This document shows positions 1 to 7,059 of a DNA stretch of 12,363 nt, in pieces. Source of the DNA: CAZIRF01 sp964541755 (GTDB lineage Bacteria > Spirochaetota > Spirochaetia > Treponematales > Breznakiellaceae); the NCBI GenBank assembly GCA_964541755.1, contig CAZIRF010000059.1:1-12363 (forward strand), given 5' to 3'. The notes under the pieces are model-generated. The model was not told the origin of the DNA, did no database searches, and saw only the letters and a program-made list of their open reading frames with translations. A program made the translations under genes and the position numbers. Each line of letters begins with the position of its first letter. Positions within the stretch are counted from its first letter, which is position 1.

Positions 1-2
1 TC

Positions 3-968
3 GTCATGTGTATTTTCGGGTATTTTGGTACTGAACTTTTACTATATCCCTCCAAAGCCATGATTCAAGGCATCGCCGATTCGGGTTTCGGGGTGGTACG
101 TATCCCGGTGGCCTGGTCGAACCTCATGGCGCGCGACTACACCATCAACCCGGCCCTTCTGGATCGCGTTGAGCAAATCATCCTGTGGGTGCTCGAGAGC
201 GACATGGATGCCATCGTGAACATCCACTGGGACGGGGGCTGGTTCAAGAATTTTTCAAGTGATTTTGACGGGACCATGGCCAAGTATACGGCGGTTTGGG
301 ACCAGCTCTGCGCGTACTACGAGCCCTATGGCGAGCGCCTCATGTTCGAAGGCCTCAACGAGGAACTCCATTGGGATGAAATCTGGACGGAGTGGATGGC
401 CGATCAATCCGGGAAGCCTCGCGCCTTGGGGATCGCGAACCGTATCAACCAGGCCTTTGTTGACCTCGTACGGGGCTCGGGAGGGAACAATCAGCAGCGC
501 CACCTCTTGATTCCTTCCTATTCCACGAGCATTTCCCTGGCCTGCGACCCCCTCTTTGTCATGCCCACCGATCCCGCCGGCCGCATGGCGATATCGGTCC
601 ATTACTATACCCCCTCGACCTTTGCCATACTCGAGAAGGATGCCGACTGGGGCAAGGCCCGCACGACCTGGGGAACCGATGCCGATTGGGCGGAATTGCG
701 CAGCGAGATGGGCAAGATGAAGACGCATTATATCGATGAAGGCATCCCCGTCATTGTGGGTGAGTTCGGCTCCAGTACCAAGAACAAGACGTCGGAGATG
801 GTGCGCTATTACCTGTCGTCTGTAGCGCAGGAACCCTGGGTGCGGGGTCTCTGCCCCGTGCTGTGGGATGTGACGGATGTCTTCTACCTGCGGCGCAAGC
901 AGACCTTCAAGGATCCGCTCCTCCTCGAGGCCCTTATGGCGGTCAAGGAGCTTCCGCGCGACCTTTAG
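3..968 (+). CDS. GH5 family cellulase (endoglucanase), 5' truncated by window edge
   Basis: Probably hydrolyses beta-1,4-glucan or a related plant polysaccharide outside the cytoplasm. The frame is open to the left edge, so the N-terminus (any signal peptide and the first barrel strands) is missing. Numbering from the ATG at 6: VRIPVAW at 32-38 is the conserved Arg strand; VNIHW at 71-75; GLNEE at 116-120 carries the acid/base Glu119; SVHYYTP at 197-203; VIVGEFG at 249-255 carries the nucleophile Glu253; a late VLWDV supplies a Trp of the active-site cleft. Both catalytic glutamates are therefore present. The HYYTP and DADWGKARTTWGTDADW stretches recall subfamily GH5_4, but this is from memory. 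The gene ends in a 26-bp convergent overlap with the leftward CNNM gene. The first ~15 residues do not look like a normal GH5 N-terminus, so the ATG at 6 is not taken as the start. Confidence 0.88.
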   Translation, partial: VMCIFGYFGTELLLYPSKAMIQGIADSGFGVVRIPVAWSNLMARDYTINPALLDRVEQIILWVLESDMDAIVNIHWDGGWFKNFSSDFDGTMAKYTAVWDQLCAYYEPYGERLMFEGLNEELHWDEIWTEWMADQSGKPRALGIANRINQAFVDLVRGSGGNNQQRHLLIPSYSTSISLACDPLFVMPTDPAGRMAISVHYYTPSTFAILEKDADWGKARTTWGTDADWAELRSEMGKMKTHYIDEGIPVIVGEFGSSTKNKTSEMVRYYLSSVAQEPWVRGLCPVLWDVTDVFYLRRKQTFKDPLLLEALMAVKELPRDL

Positions 969-2016
969 AGGCCGGATACTCTTCCCCGGCGCGCGCTTCA
1001 TCCATGGGGTCCCGCCGGGTCCGTGCCACCGCTTGGAGGTCGACGCTGGTGTCTGTTTCGTCGACAATTTCGCCGGTAAGGACCTCGAGGACGTCTTCGA
1101 GTGTTACGACCCCGGCGACGCCCCCGTATTCATCGATAACGATGGCAAGGTGCTGGTGCGACTCGCGAAAGAGGGCAAGAAGGGCGTCGCTGCGCTTGGT
1201 CTCGGGGACGTACATGGGCTTGTGAACAAAGGCCGCTATGGGCTCGTCACCGCGGCCGTCGAGCAGGCCCTGCAGGAGCTCGGTTTTCATAACCACGCCT
1301 ACCACATCGTCATGATTCTTGTTGATGACGACGATACGGCTGTGCTGTGCCCCGGCAATGAAGTCGCGGCAGGCCTCGAGACGTTGGGTCTTTTTGAGCG
1401 TTGTCATCATCACCCGCGGGGTCATGATGTCCTGGGCGCGCAGGTCGTTGAGTTTGAAGACCTGGTGGATCATGCGCGACTCGCTGCGCTCAATGACTCC
1501 TTCGCGACTCCCGATTGATATGAGCGTCTTTATCTCCGATTCATTGGTGGTATAGCGCTGTTCTTCCCTTGTGAGTGGTTTGAGAAGGAGTTCTATGAGC
1601 CAGACCAGGGGGAAGAAAAGGGTTACCAGGACGCGCATGGGGAAGACGGCGACAAGGGTGATGGCCAAGGCATGCCGTTCGCCCAGTGTCTTGGGGATGA
1701 TTTCCGAAAAAAGGATGACGGCGAAGGTGAGGCCGGCAGAGAAAAGCCCCAGCCACTCATTGCCCAAGAGGTCCCCGGCGATGGAGCCCACGAGCATGCT
1801 CCCCCCGATATTGGCGAGGTTGTTGAGCACGACAATGGTCGTCACGAGCCGCCCCATGCGGCGCTTCATGGCAAGGAAGAGCGTCGCCCGGTAATTATCC
1901 TTTTGCGAGAGCTCCCGTATTTTGATCATCGAAACGGAAAAAAACGCCGCCTCTGTCCCGGAGCAGGCCGCCGAAAGCAACAGTACTGCTGCGACGACGG
2001 CAATAAGTAAACCCAT
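943..2016 (-). CDS. CNNM/CorC-like membrane protein (DUF21 + CBS pair)
   Basis: 357-residue inner-membrane protein of the CNNM/HlyC-CorC family, linked to Mg2+/Co2+ export or ion homeostasis. The N-terminal DUF21 domain has hydrophobic segments at about 1-26, 60-80, 88-108 and 118-147, with the family motif SGTEAAFFS at 19-27 and a conserved ILFSEIIPKTLGER stretch at 101-114. A cytosolic CBS pair follows (about 195-320), with IMTPR at 197-201 and DEYGGVAGVVTLEDVLE at 295-311; CBS pairs of this family bind adenine nucleotides. The C-terminal CorC_HlyC domain found in many relatives is absent; the chain ends about 35 residues after the second CBS with a charged tail. No strong Shine-Dalgarno precedes the ATG at 2016, so the start is moderately certain. 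It lies 60 bp downstream of the lipoprotein gene on the same strand and may be co-transcribed with it. Confidence 0.88.
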   Translation of the reverse strand: MGLLIAVVAAVLLLSAACSGTEAAFFSVSMIKIRELSQKDNYRATLFLAMKRRMGRLVTTIVVLNNLANIGGSMLVGSIAGDLLGNEWLGLFSAGLTFAVILFSEIIPKTLGERHALAITLVAVFPMRVLVTLFFPLVWLIELLLKPLTREEQRYTTNESEIKTLISIGSREGVIERSESRMIHQVFKLNDLRAQDIMTPRVMMTTLKKTQRLEACRDFIAGAQHSRIVVINKNHDDVVGVVMKTELLQGLLDGRGDEPIAAFVHKPMYVPETKRSDALLALFRESHQHLAIVIDEYGGVAGVVTLEDVLEVLTGEIVDETDTSVDLQAVARTRRDPMDEARAGEEYPASKGRAEAP

Positions 2017-2042
2017 AGGCTACGCATGATAGCCCTTTCCCA

Positions 2043-2058
2043 CCCCTTGGTGAAGGGG
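2043..2058. other. Short hairpin between lipoprotein and CNNM genes
   Basis: CCCCTT and AAGGGG form a perfect 6-bp stem with loop GGTG. It sits in the 60-bp gap between two leftward genes. There is no U-run in either direction, so a classical intrinsic terminator is not supported; it could be an attenuator or mRNA-stabilising hairpin. Confidence 0.35.
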
Positions 2059-2076
2059 CGGGAGGGCTTGCGGCGT

Positions 2077-2982
2077 TTAGAGGAGCTTTAGTATGTATTT
2101 TTTTTGATCTCCGCCCAAAGACCAGGCCCAAAAAGAGGGGGCCGAAACGCTTCGGTAGCGGATGGTATCACCGTCTTTTTGAAGCGAGACGCCATAATTT
2201 TTACGTGAATGGAGCATGATGGTTTGCTCGTTGCGTTCGATTTTCCCATATTCTCTGCCGTTTACTTCGATTACAAGGGCATTGCCCACCGGGCTTATAC
2301 GCAACAGGGGTGTCGATTTCCTGTTGCGGTACATGGCAATTGCAGAGCCTTCCTTTTTAAAGGTCATGGTTGCGCCGAGCACCGTTTCCGGCTCATATAC
2401 ATAGTGGGACCCTTCTGCAATGGTGGAGAGTGTTGCCGTCAAACGCTGTCCCAAGAGCGCATAGCTGTATTGGGTAATGACCCGGTCTCCCTGCTCAATA
2501 AACAGTTTTCCCTTTTCTCCATTGCCCTTGAGCGGGTACACTGCAGATCCTTCGATAACGTAGTTGTAATCCCTGCCCAGCAGCTTGCGGGCCTTGTTGT
2601 ATACCTTGTCTCCTTCACGGGAATAGCTGTACCAAGGGTTTTCGCTACTGCGTATCCCCTTGGCGTCAAAAACTGTGGCGGGATCGAAGTAGAGATTGCC
2701 CGCCACATCGAGGCAGAGTCCGTTGCCCAGGTCAAAGGCGAGGGGGGAGTAGGCGACATCCTCCATCTTGGATGTTACAACGCCCTCTGCGTCCTTGTTC
2801 GCGTCCAGCACCTGGTGCCGGCGGGCGTCAAGGCGTACCTCTGAAAGGTCAACTCGAGGATTCAGTTGCAGTTCTTCAAAGGGTTTCTCCATGGGAACAA
2901 AACCCTTGGTGCTCATGGAGGCACAGCCCGCCAAGAGAATGGACGCAATCGACGCAATCGACATAATGACAATCTTCTTCAT
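2077..2982 (-). CDS. Putative lipoprotein of unknown function
   Basis: 301 residues. The start was moved in from the longest reading frame (3054) to the ATG at 2982, because GGAGG lies five bases upstream and the protein then begins with a clean lipoprotein signal: MKK, a hydrophobic stretch, and lipobox LAGC with the acylated Cys at 20. It is expected to be exported and anchored to a membrane by lipid. I recognise no domain. The mature part looks beta-rich, with alternating polar and hydrophobic residues in the second half (for example NALVIEVNGREYGKI), and has no membrane segment or catalytic motif that I can see. It lies upstream of the CNNM gene on the same strand and is divergent from the sigma-like gene. 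The lipoprotein assignment is secure; the role is unknown. Confidence 0.8.
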   Translation of the reverse strand: MKKIVIMSIASIASILLAGCASMSTKGFVPMEKPFEELQLNPRVDLSEVRLDARRHQVLDANKDAEGVVTSKMEDVAYSPLAFDLGNGLCLDVAGNLYFDPATVFDAKGIRSSENPWYSYSREGDKVYNKARKLLGRDYNYVIEGSAVYPLKGNGEKGKLFIEQGDRVITQYSYALLGQRLTATLSTIAEGSHYVYEPETVLGATMTFKKEGSAIAMYRNRKSTPLLRISPVGNALVIEVNGREYGKIERNEQTIMLHSRKNYGVSLQKDGDTIRYRSVSAPSFWAWSLGGDQKKYILKLL

Positions 2983-3305
2983 GAAATCCTCCAAATCAAT
3001 TTTTCGACCCATAACGCGGGTCTTTCGATTCGAGGAGAATATATCAAGCAGCATAACGGAAAACTGTTTTTCCGATAAAATTGAGCTTGTCGCTTCGTCC
3101 TGTCTTTGGATTTTTTCCCACTATTATGTTTCAAGATCCCGATTGCGTCGGGACGGCCTGATCATTCCTGCTCCAAACCTGTCTCCAAGCTGCAAAACAA
3201 ACTCGCTTATTCTGCCAACAAAATCCGAATTTCCCCGTCTATAATCGTGTACGCGCACGATACGGCCGCACAGTGCCTGCACCATGGAGCTCCTGTTTGG
3301 AAAAC
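2983..3305. other. Divergent intergenic region with hairpin
   Basis: Gap between the leftward lipoprotein and rightward sigma-like genes. It holds the lipoprotein ribosome binding site next to 2983 (GGAGG on the minus strand) and a perfect 7-bp hairpin at 3057-3074 (CGGAAAA, loop CTGT, TTTTCCG), which could be an operator or part of the 5' leader. A candidate rightward promoter is listed separately. AT content is higher than in the flanking genes. No further gene was recognised here. Confidence 0.4.
3240..3245 (+). promoter_or_regulatory. Candidate -10 box for the sigma-like gene
   Basis: Exact TATAAT 60 bases before the proposed ATG at 3306. No convincing -35 was found at 16-18 bp spacing. 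A short inverted repeat (CGTG-N6-CACG) follows immediately. This is a candidate only. Confidence 0.3.
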
Positions 3306-3878
3306 ATGATAACCAATGAACTGATGGAAAATACCTTTCTCTACTGTTGGAAGCGACTTGCCCACAAGGAGGATGCCAAAGACCTGGCACAGGAGATAAT
3401 TGTCGACGCCCTCCTGGCTTTGCGCAGCGGGAAGATAATAAAAAACTTCCATGCGCTCTACTGGACCATCGCGAATCACAAGCTCTGCGATTTTTATCAC
3501 CGAAAAAGACCCTCATCGGTGAATTACGAAGAGGTCGAGAATGTGCTGCTGGCGTTTGCCCCTGAAGGTTCTTTTTACAACAAACAGGGATTGCTGCAAA
3601 TATTAAACAACGAATTGGCATATCTGTTGTTTTTGACCTTCTGGCATACGTTTCCGGAAAATGAGTACCTAACGCTTATGCCCGATGGTTTTTACGAGGA
3701 CCATAATTTACTGGATGAACTCGCGGTCATCTTTACCTGGTATTTTTCCGACTACGAGAAACTTATCAAGGCCAAAGAAGCGTATCCGCTTATTGGAGAA
3801 AAAGCAGACCTGATAATGCGTTTCTACGACGGTTTGATTATTGGTAGCCAAGTGGAATTAGGTATTTCGTACATATAA
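3306..3878 (+). CDS. Sigma-70 region 2 protein with non-sigma C-terminal half (chimeric or degraded sigma factor)
   Basis: 190 residues from the ATG at 3306; the frame continues up to a GTG at 3273 without a better ribosome site, and a second ATG lies at 3324. Residues about 13-68 are clear sigma-70 region 2 of the ECF-like type: HKEDAKDLAQEIIVDAL (20-36) is the core-binding helix, and ALYWTIANHKLCDFYHRKR (50-68) matches the promoter-melting and -10 recognition helix. A linker and the beginning of a region 4-like sequence (ILNNELAYL, 99-107) follow. After that the expected helix-turn-helix is missing; residues 108-190 are acidic and aromatic (for example IFTWYFSDYEKLIKAKEAY) and resemble no sigma domain I know. 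The other frames do not restore region 4. The gene is AT-rich compared with gmd. Its stop falls directly before a copy of the intergenic repeat. It may be a deletion fusion, or a region-2-only regulator. Confidence 0.6.
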   Translation: MITNELMENTFLYCWKRLAHKEDAKDLAQEIIVDALLALRSGKIIKNFHALYWTIANHKLCDFYHRKRPSSVNYEEVENVLLAFAPEGSFYNKQGLLQILNNELAYLLFLTFWHTFPENEYLTLMPDGFYEDHNLLDELAVIFTWYFSDYEKLIKAKEAYPLIGEKADLIMRFYDGLIIGSQVELGISYI

Positions 3879-3879
3879 A

Positions 3880-4005
3880 AAGGGGGACCACCCCGCCCAC
3901 TGCGTACAAGCAGCCCGGTTCGCCCGCAAGATCCTTTGACGCGGCTCCCCCTGCCTGCGCAAAGGAGCCAAGGCGGGTTCCGCAAGTGCGAAACCCGCCT
4001 TGGCT
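3880..4005. repeat. GC-rich intergenic repeat, copy R1, with large hairpin
   Basis: Starts two bases after the sigma-like stop with AAGGGGGACCACCCCGCC and carries the conserved TTGACGCGGCTCCCCCTG at 3936-3953, as in R3 and R4. AGGGGGA (3881-3887) can pair with TCCCCCT (3946-3952), closing a ~70-nt loop. Downstream is a perfect 14-bp inverted repeat, AGCCAAGGCGGGTT (3966-3979) with AACCCGCCTTGGCT (3992-4005) around a 12-nt loop, which is not found in the other copies. It may terminate or stabilise the upstream transcript, although no U-run follows. Confidence 0.75.
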
Positions 4006-4035
4006 TCCTGTTGCTCCGGCACCCCCAGGTCCTGT

Positions 4036-4055
4036 AGCCGGCGCCCTTGCCGGCT
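4036..4055. promoter_or_regulatory. Hairpin in the leader region of mntA-hepT
   Basis: AGCCGGC and GCCGGCT form a perfect 7-bp stem with a 6-nt loop, ending 30 bases before the mntA ATG. A possible promoter overlaps it: TTGCCG at 4047-4052, 17-bp spacer, TATTCT at 4070-4075. A palindrome over a -35 box suits autoregulation, but this is inference. Confidence 0.35.
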
Positions 4056-4085
4056 GCACGCCTATAAAGTATTCTGTTGGACAAG

Positions 4086-4520
4086 ATGCCAGCGACAGAC
4101 TCTCGAACACTTGAAGAACGATTGATCCACTTCTTCGCTGCTTGCGAAGACATACGCCTCGCAATTCTCTTCGGTTCCTTCGCCGCCGGCACGGCCACAG
4201 AAGCCAGCGATATCGACATCGCCATTGCGTCGGGGCCAAATCGCCACGACAAACTGTCCATCGAGCGACGGCTCGAACTGCGCGCGACCCTCTCGACGAC
4301 CTTTAAACGCGAAATTGATCTCGTGGACCTCGCCCGTTCAGAAGGCCTCTTCCTTCATCGTATCATGACCGGTGGGACCGTCCTCAAGGACGAGCGCAGC
4401 CTACGTCTGCGGCTTTCCCAGGAGGCCCTCTACTTTATGGCAGATACCTGGCCCATACTCAAACGCGATCAAGCAATTCGCGTTCACCACATGTTTGGAG
4501 GCAGCCGGCATGGATCCTGA
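4086..4520 (+). CDS. mntA: MNT-type nucleotidyltransferase antitoxin (MntA)
   Basis: 144 residues. The minimal nucleotidyltransferase fold is shown by GSFAAGTATEASDID: Gly30-Ser31, ten residues, then Asp42-x-Asp44, with a third acidic Asp78 in REIDLVDL. These residues bind metal and NTP. In the characterised Shewanella HepT/MntA pair, the MNT protein neutralises its HEPN partner by adding AMP to a tyrosine near the HEPN active site; the same role is inferred here because the next gene is a HEPN protein with that tyrosine. The ATG at 4086 was preferred to a TTG three codons upstream; ribosome binding is weak for either. The 3' end overlaps hepT by 11 bp. It lies directly after repeat copy R1. 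Confidence 0.85.
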   Translation: MPATDSRTLEERLIHFFAACEDIRLAILFGSFAAGTATEASDIDIAIASGPNRHDKLSIERRLELRATLSTTFKREIDLVDLARSEGLFLHRIMTGGTVLKDERSLRLRLSQEALYFMADTWPILKRDQAIRVHHMFGGSRHGS

Positions 4521-4932
4521 AATCCTCATGAAGAAGCTCGAGTCCTTGGGCCGCTGTTTGGCTCGTATCAAGGAAAAGCGCCCCAAAAATGCGCAAGAAC
4601 TTGAGGCCGATATCGATACCCGGGACATCATTGTCATTAATCTCGCACGGGCTGTTCAGCAGTGTGTCGATATCGGCAGTCACCTCCTCGCCGACTACCC
4701 CACGCATTCCCCGGCTACCATGACCGCCGTTTTTGACGAACTTGCCAAAGCTTCCCTTATTCCCGGCGATCTTGCCCTTCGCCTTGCCCGGGCAGTCGGA
4801 TTTCGCAACATCGCCGTCCACGAGTACGAAGAGCTGGATTGGGACATCGTTCAACGCATTATCACCAGCGGCTTGGGCGACTTCGAAGACTTTGCCAGGC
4901 TCGTTCTGGACCTGCTTGAACGCAAAGCATAA
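4510..4932 (+). CDS. hepT: HEPN-domain toxin (HepT), RNase partner of MntA
   Basis: 140-residue all-helical HEPN protein. The signature RX4HXY is intact as RNIAVHEY: Arg99, His104 and Tyr106. Arg and His form the RNase active site of HEPN dimers, and Tyr is the residue modified by the MNT antitoxin in the known system. The start at 4510 is set by GGAGG at 4498-4502 with a seven-base gap, and it overlaps mntA by 11 bp, implying coupled translation. The longer reading frame upstream of 4510 reads through mntA out of phase and is not native. Together the two genes form a type VII toxin-antitoxin operon. Targets are unknown; related HEPN toxins cut tRNA or mRNA. No frameshift or missing residue was seen, so the pair appears functional. 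Confidence 0.87.
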   Translation: MDPEILMKKLESLGRCLARIKEKRPKNAQELEADIDTRDIIVINLARAVQQCVDIGSHLLADYPTHSPATMTAVFDELAKASLIPGDLALRLARAVGFRNIAVHEYEELDWDIVQRIITSGLGDFEDFARLVLDLLERKA

Positions 4933-5012
4933 TAAACCGGTACCGCTCCTCCCGCTGTGCGAGCCCCTCTATTCCCAACCCGATTGCGCAGGGGCGCCAT
5001 CCGTGGCAGAAT

Positions 5013-6107
5013 ATGGCTACCATGAAGAAAGCACTTATAACCGGCGTTACCGGCCAGGACGGCGCCTACCTGGCCGAATTCCTGCTCAAGAAGGGCTACG
5101 AGGTCCACGGCATCAAGCGCCGTGCCTCGAGCTTCAATACCGACCGCGTCGACCACCTCTACCAGGACCCGCATACCACGGGCAAGCGCTTCATCCTGCA
5201 CTACGGCGACCTTACCGATACCTCAAACCTCGTGCGCATCCTGCAGGAGGTCCAACCCGACGAGATCTACAACCTGGGGGCCCAGAGCCACGTCCAGGTC
5301 TCCTTCGAGGTCCCCGAGTACACGGCCGACGCCGACGGCATGGGCACCCTGCGCCTCCTCGAAGCCATCCGCATCCTGGGCATGGAGAAGAAGGTGCGCT
5401 TCTACCAGGCCTCCACGAGCGAGCTCTACGGCAAGGTCCAGGAAGTCCCCCAGACGGAGAAGACCCCCTTCTACCCCCGCAGCCCCTATGCGGTGGCCAA
5501 GCTCTATGCCTACTGGATCGTCGTCAACTACCGCGAGAGCTATGGGATGCACGCCTCGAACGGCATCCTCTTCAACCACGAGAGCCCCATCCGCGGCGAG
5601 ACCTTCGTTACCCGCAAGGTTACGCGCGCAGCGGCCCGCATCAAGCTGGGCCTGCAGGACAAGCTCTACATGGGCAACATCGACGCCAAGCGCGACTGGG
5701 GCTTTGCCGGCGACTACGTCGAACTCATGTGGCTCATGCTCCAGCAGGAAAAACCCGACGACTACGTCATGGCCACCGGCATTACGACCACCGTACGCGA
5801 CTTTATCACCATGGCCTTCAAGGAGACCGGCGTTACCTTGCGCTGGGAGGGAACGGGTATCAACGAGAAGGGCATCGACAGCATCACGGACGCCGTCCTC
5901 GTGGAAATCGACCCCCGCTACTTCCGCCCGGCGGAAGTCGAGCTCCTTATCGGCGACCCGGCAAAGGCCAAGGCTGTTATGGGCTGGGAGCCCAAGGTGC
6001 AGCTGCCCGAGCTCGTGTCGATGATGGTCAAGAACGATATCAAGCTGGCCGAAAAGGAACTCCACCTTAAAAACGGCGGCTACACGGTAAAGAACTACTA
6101 TGAATAA
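5013..6107 (+). CDS. gmd: GDP-mannose 4,6-dehydratase
   Basis: Converts GDP-D-mannose to GDP-4-keto-6-deoxy-D-mannose in the cytoplasm, using bound NADP; first step of GDP-L-fucose synthesis. 364 residues, close to the usual length (~370). An extended SDR Rossmann fold is shown by GVTGQDG at 11-17, the family-specific RRASSFNTDRVDHLY at 36-50, and NLGAQSHVQVSFE at 87-99. Catalytic residues are Thr135 and Glu137 (STSELYG) and Tyr159/Lys163 (YAVAK). NHESP RRG-type substrate loop is present as NHESPIRGETFVTRK. Starts at 5013 and 5022 are both plausible; neither has a clear Shine-Dalgarno. It overlaps fcl by 8 bp, forming a two-gene operon. It is strongly GC3-rich, unlike the nearby sigma-like and phd-parE genes, which produces long antisense and out-of-frame shadows. 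Confidence 0.96.
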   Translation: MATMKKALITGVTGQDGAYLAEFLLKKGYEVHGIKRRASSFNTDRVDHLYQDPHTTGKRFILHYGDLTDTSNLVRILQEVQPDEIYNLGAQSHVQVSFEVPEYTADADGMGTLRLLEAIRILGMEKKVRFYQASTSELYGKVQEVPQTEKTPFYPRSPYAVAKLYAYWIVVNYRESYGMHASNGILFNHESPIRGETFVTRKVTRAAARIKLGLQDKLYMGNIDAKRDWGFAGDYVELMWLMLQQEKPDDYVMATGITTTVRDFITMAFKETGVTLRWEGTGINEKGIDSITDAVLVEIDPRYFRPAEVELLIGDPAKAKAVMGWEPKVQLPELVSMMVKNDIKLAEKELHLKNGGYTVKNYYE

Positions 6108-7059
6108 GAACGACAAGATCTACGTTGCCGGGCACCGGGGCCTTGTGGGAAGCGCCACCATGCGCCGACTCGAGGCTTCCGGTTACAAGAACATTGTAAC
6201 CCGTACCCACAAGGAGCTTGACCTCCTCGACCAAGGGGCGGTCAACAGTTTCTTCGCAGAAGAGAAGCCCGACTACGTCTTTCTCGCCGCCGCAAAGGTA
6301 GGGGGAATTGGCGCCAATTCGACGTATCCCGCGGAGTTTATCTATCAGAATATGATGATTGGCTTCAATGTGGTGCACGCGGCATATACCCACGGGGTCA
6401 AGAAGCTCCTCAACCTTGGGTCTTCTTGCATCTACCCCAAACTGGCGCCGCAGCCGCTCAAGGAGGAGTACCTCCTTACAGGCCCTCTCGAGAGCACGAA
6501 CGATGCCTACGCCATTGCGAAGATCGCCGTCATCAAACTCTGCGCGGCGTACAACAAGCAGTACGGGACGAACTTCCTGTCCGTCATGCCCACGAACCTC
6601 TATGGCCCGGGGGACAACTACGACCCCTTCGGTAGCCACGTCCTCCCGGCCCTTATCCGCAAGTTCCACGAGGCGAAGACCAGTGGCAGCGACCGTGTAA
6701 GCCTCTGGGGCGACGGCTCGCCCTGGCGCGAGTTTTTGTATAACGAAGACCTCGCCGACGCGGTCGTCTTCCTTATGGAAAACCGCGACGCCAAAGACAT
6801 TGGCGACTTTATCAACCTAGGCACCGGGGTCGACCAGACCATCAAGGAACTGGCCCACATGGTGCGCGACGTCGTCTATACAGATGCCCACAGCCGTAGT
6901 TGCGCCATCGAGTGGGATACGAGCAAGCCCAACGGCACCCCCAAGAAGTTGCTTGATGTCTCGCGTTTGACGGCCCTTGGATGGAAGGCAAAGACGCCGT
7001 TCAAGGTGGGGATTGAGAAGGCGTACGAGGATTTCAAGAACTGCCATGAAAATTGTTGA
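6100..7059 (+). CDS. fcl: GDP-L-fucose synthase (epimerase/reductase)
   Basis: Converts the Gmd product to GDP-L-fucose by C3/C5 epimerisation and NADPH reduction, supplying fucose for surface polysaccharide or glycoprotein. 319 residues, normal length. The N-terminal NADP motif is GHRGLVG at 11-17. The active site is complete by comparison with the E. coli enzyme: Ser108 and Cys110 in LGSSCIYP, Tyr137 and Lys141 in YAIAK, and His180 in FGSHVLPALIRKF. WGDGSPWREFLYNEDLADA, a conserved substrate-binding region, is intact. Its ATG lies inside the gmd 3' end (8-bp overlap), so the two are co-translated. The last seven codons lie inside one arm of an exact 20-bp inverted repeat, so the extreme C-terminus (CHENC) may have been altered by rearrangement; the catalytic fold is unaffected. 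Confidence 0.96.
   Translation: MNKNDKIYVAGHRGLVGSATMRRLEASGYKNIVTRTHKELDLLDQGAVNSFFAEEKPDYVFLAAAKVGGIGANSTYPAEFIYQNMMIGFNVVHAAYTHGVKKLLNLGSSCIYPKLAPQPLKEEYLLTGPLESTNDAYAIAKIAVIKLCAAYNKQYGTNFLSVMPTNLYGPGDNYDPFGSHVLPALIRKFHEAKTSGSDRVSLWGDGSPWREFLYNEDLADAVVFLMENRDAKDIGDFINLGTGVDQTIKELAHMVRDVVYTDAHSRSCAIEWDTSKPNGTPKKLLDVSRLTALGWKAKTPFKVGIEKAYEDFKNCHENC

Noticed and set aside
255..1067. 270-codon minus-strand frame opposite the GH5 gene
   Set aside because: No recognisable domain; antisense of a clear cellulase with both catalytic glutamates, so a shadow.
2043..2058. Rho-independent terminator between lipoprotein and CNNM genes
   Set aside because: The stem is only 6 bp and there is no U-run on either strand.
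3880..3898. Repeat start as an intrinsic terminator
   Set aside because: The GGGG/CCCC stem directly after stop codons is suggestive, but it is only 4 bp with no T-run after it; transcription may well continue.
4984..5012. Leaderless promoter for gmd (TTGCGC, 17 bp, CAGAAT)
   Set aside because: Spacing fits but both boxes are poor matches; a similar hit is expected by chance in this composition.
5122..6024. 300-codon open frame inside gmd
   Set aside because: Ser/Arg/Pro/Ala-dominated product; out-of-frame shadow of gmd.
4733..6070. 445-codon open frame over hepT and gmd
   Set aside because: Low-complexity product rich in Arg, Pro, Gly and His; a shadow of the GC3-rich gmd gene in another frame.
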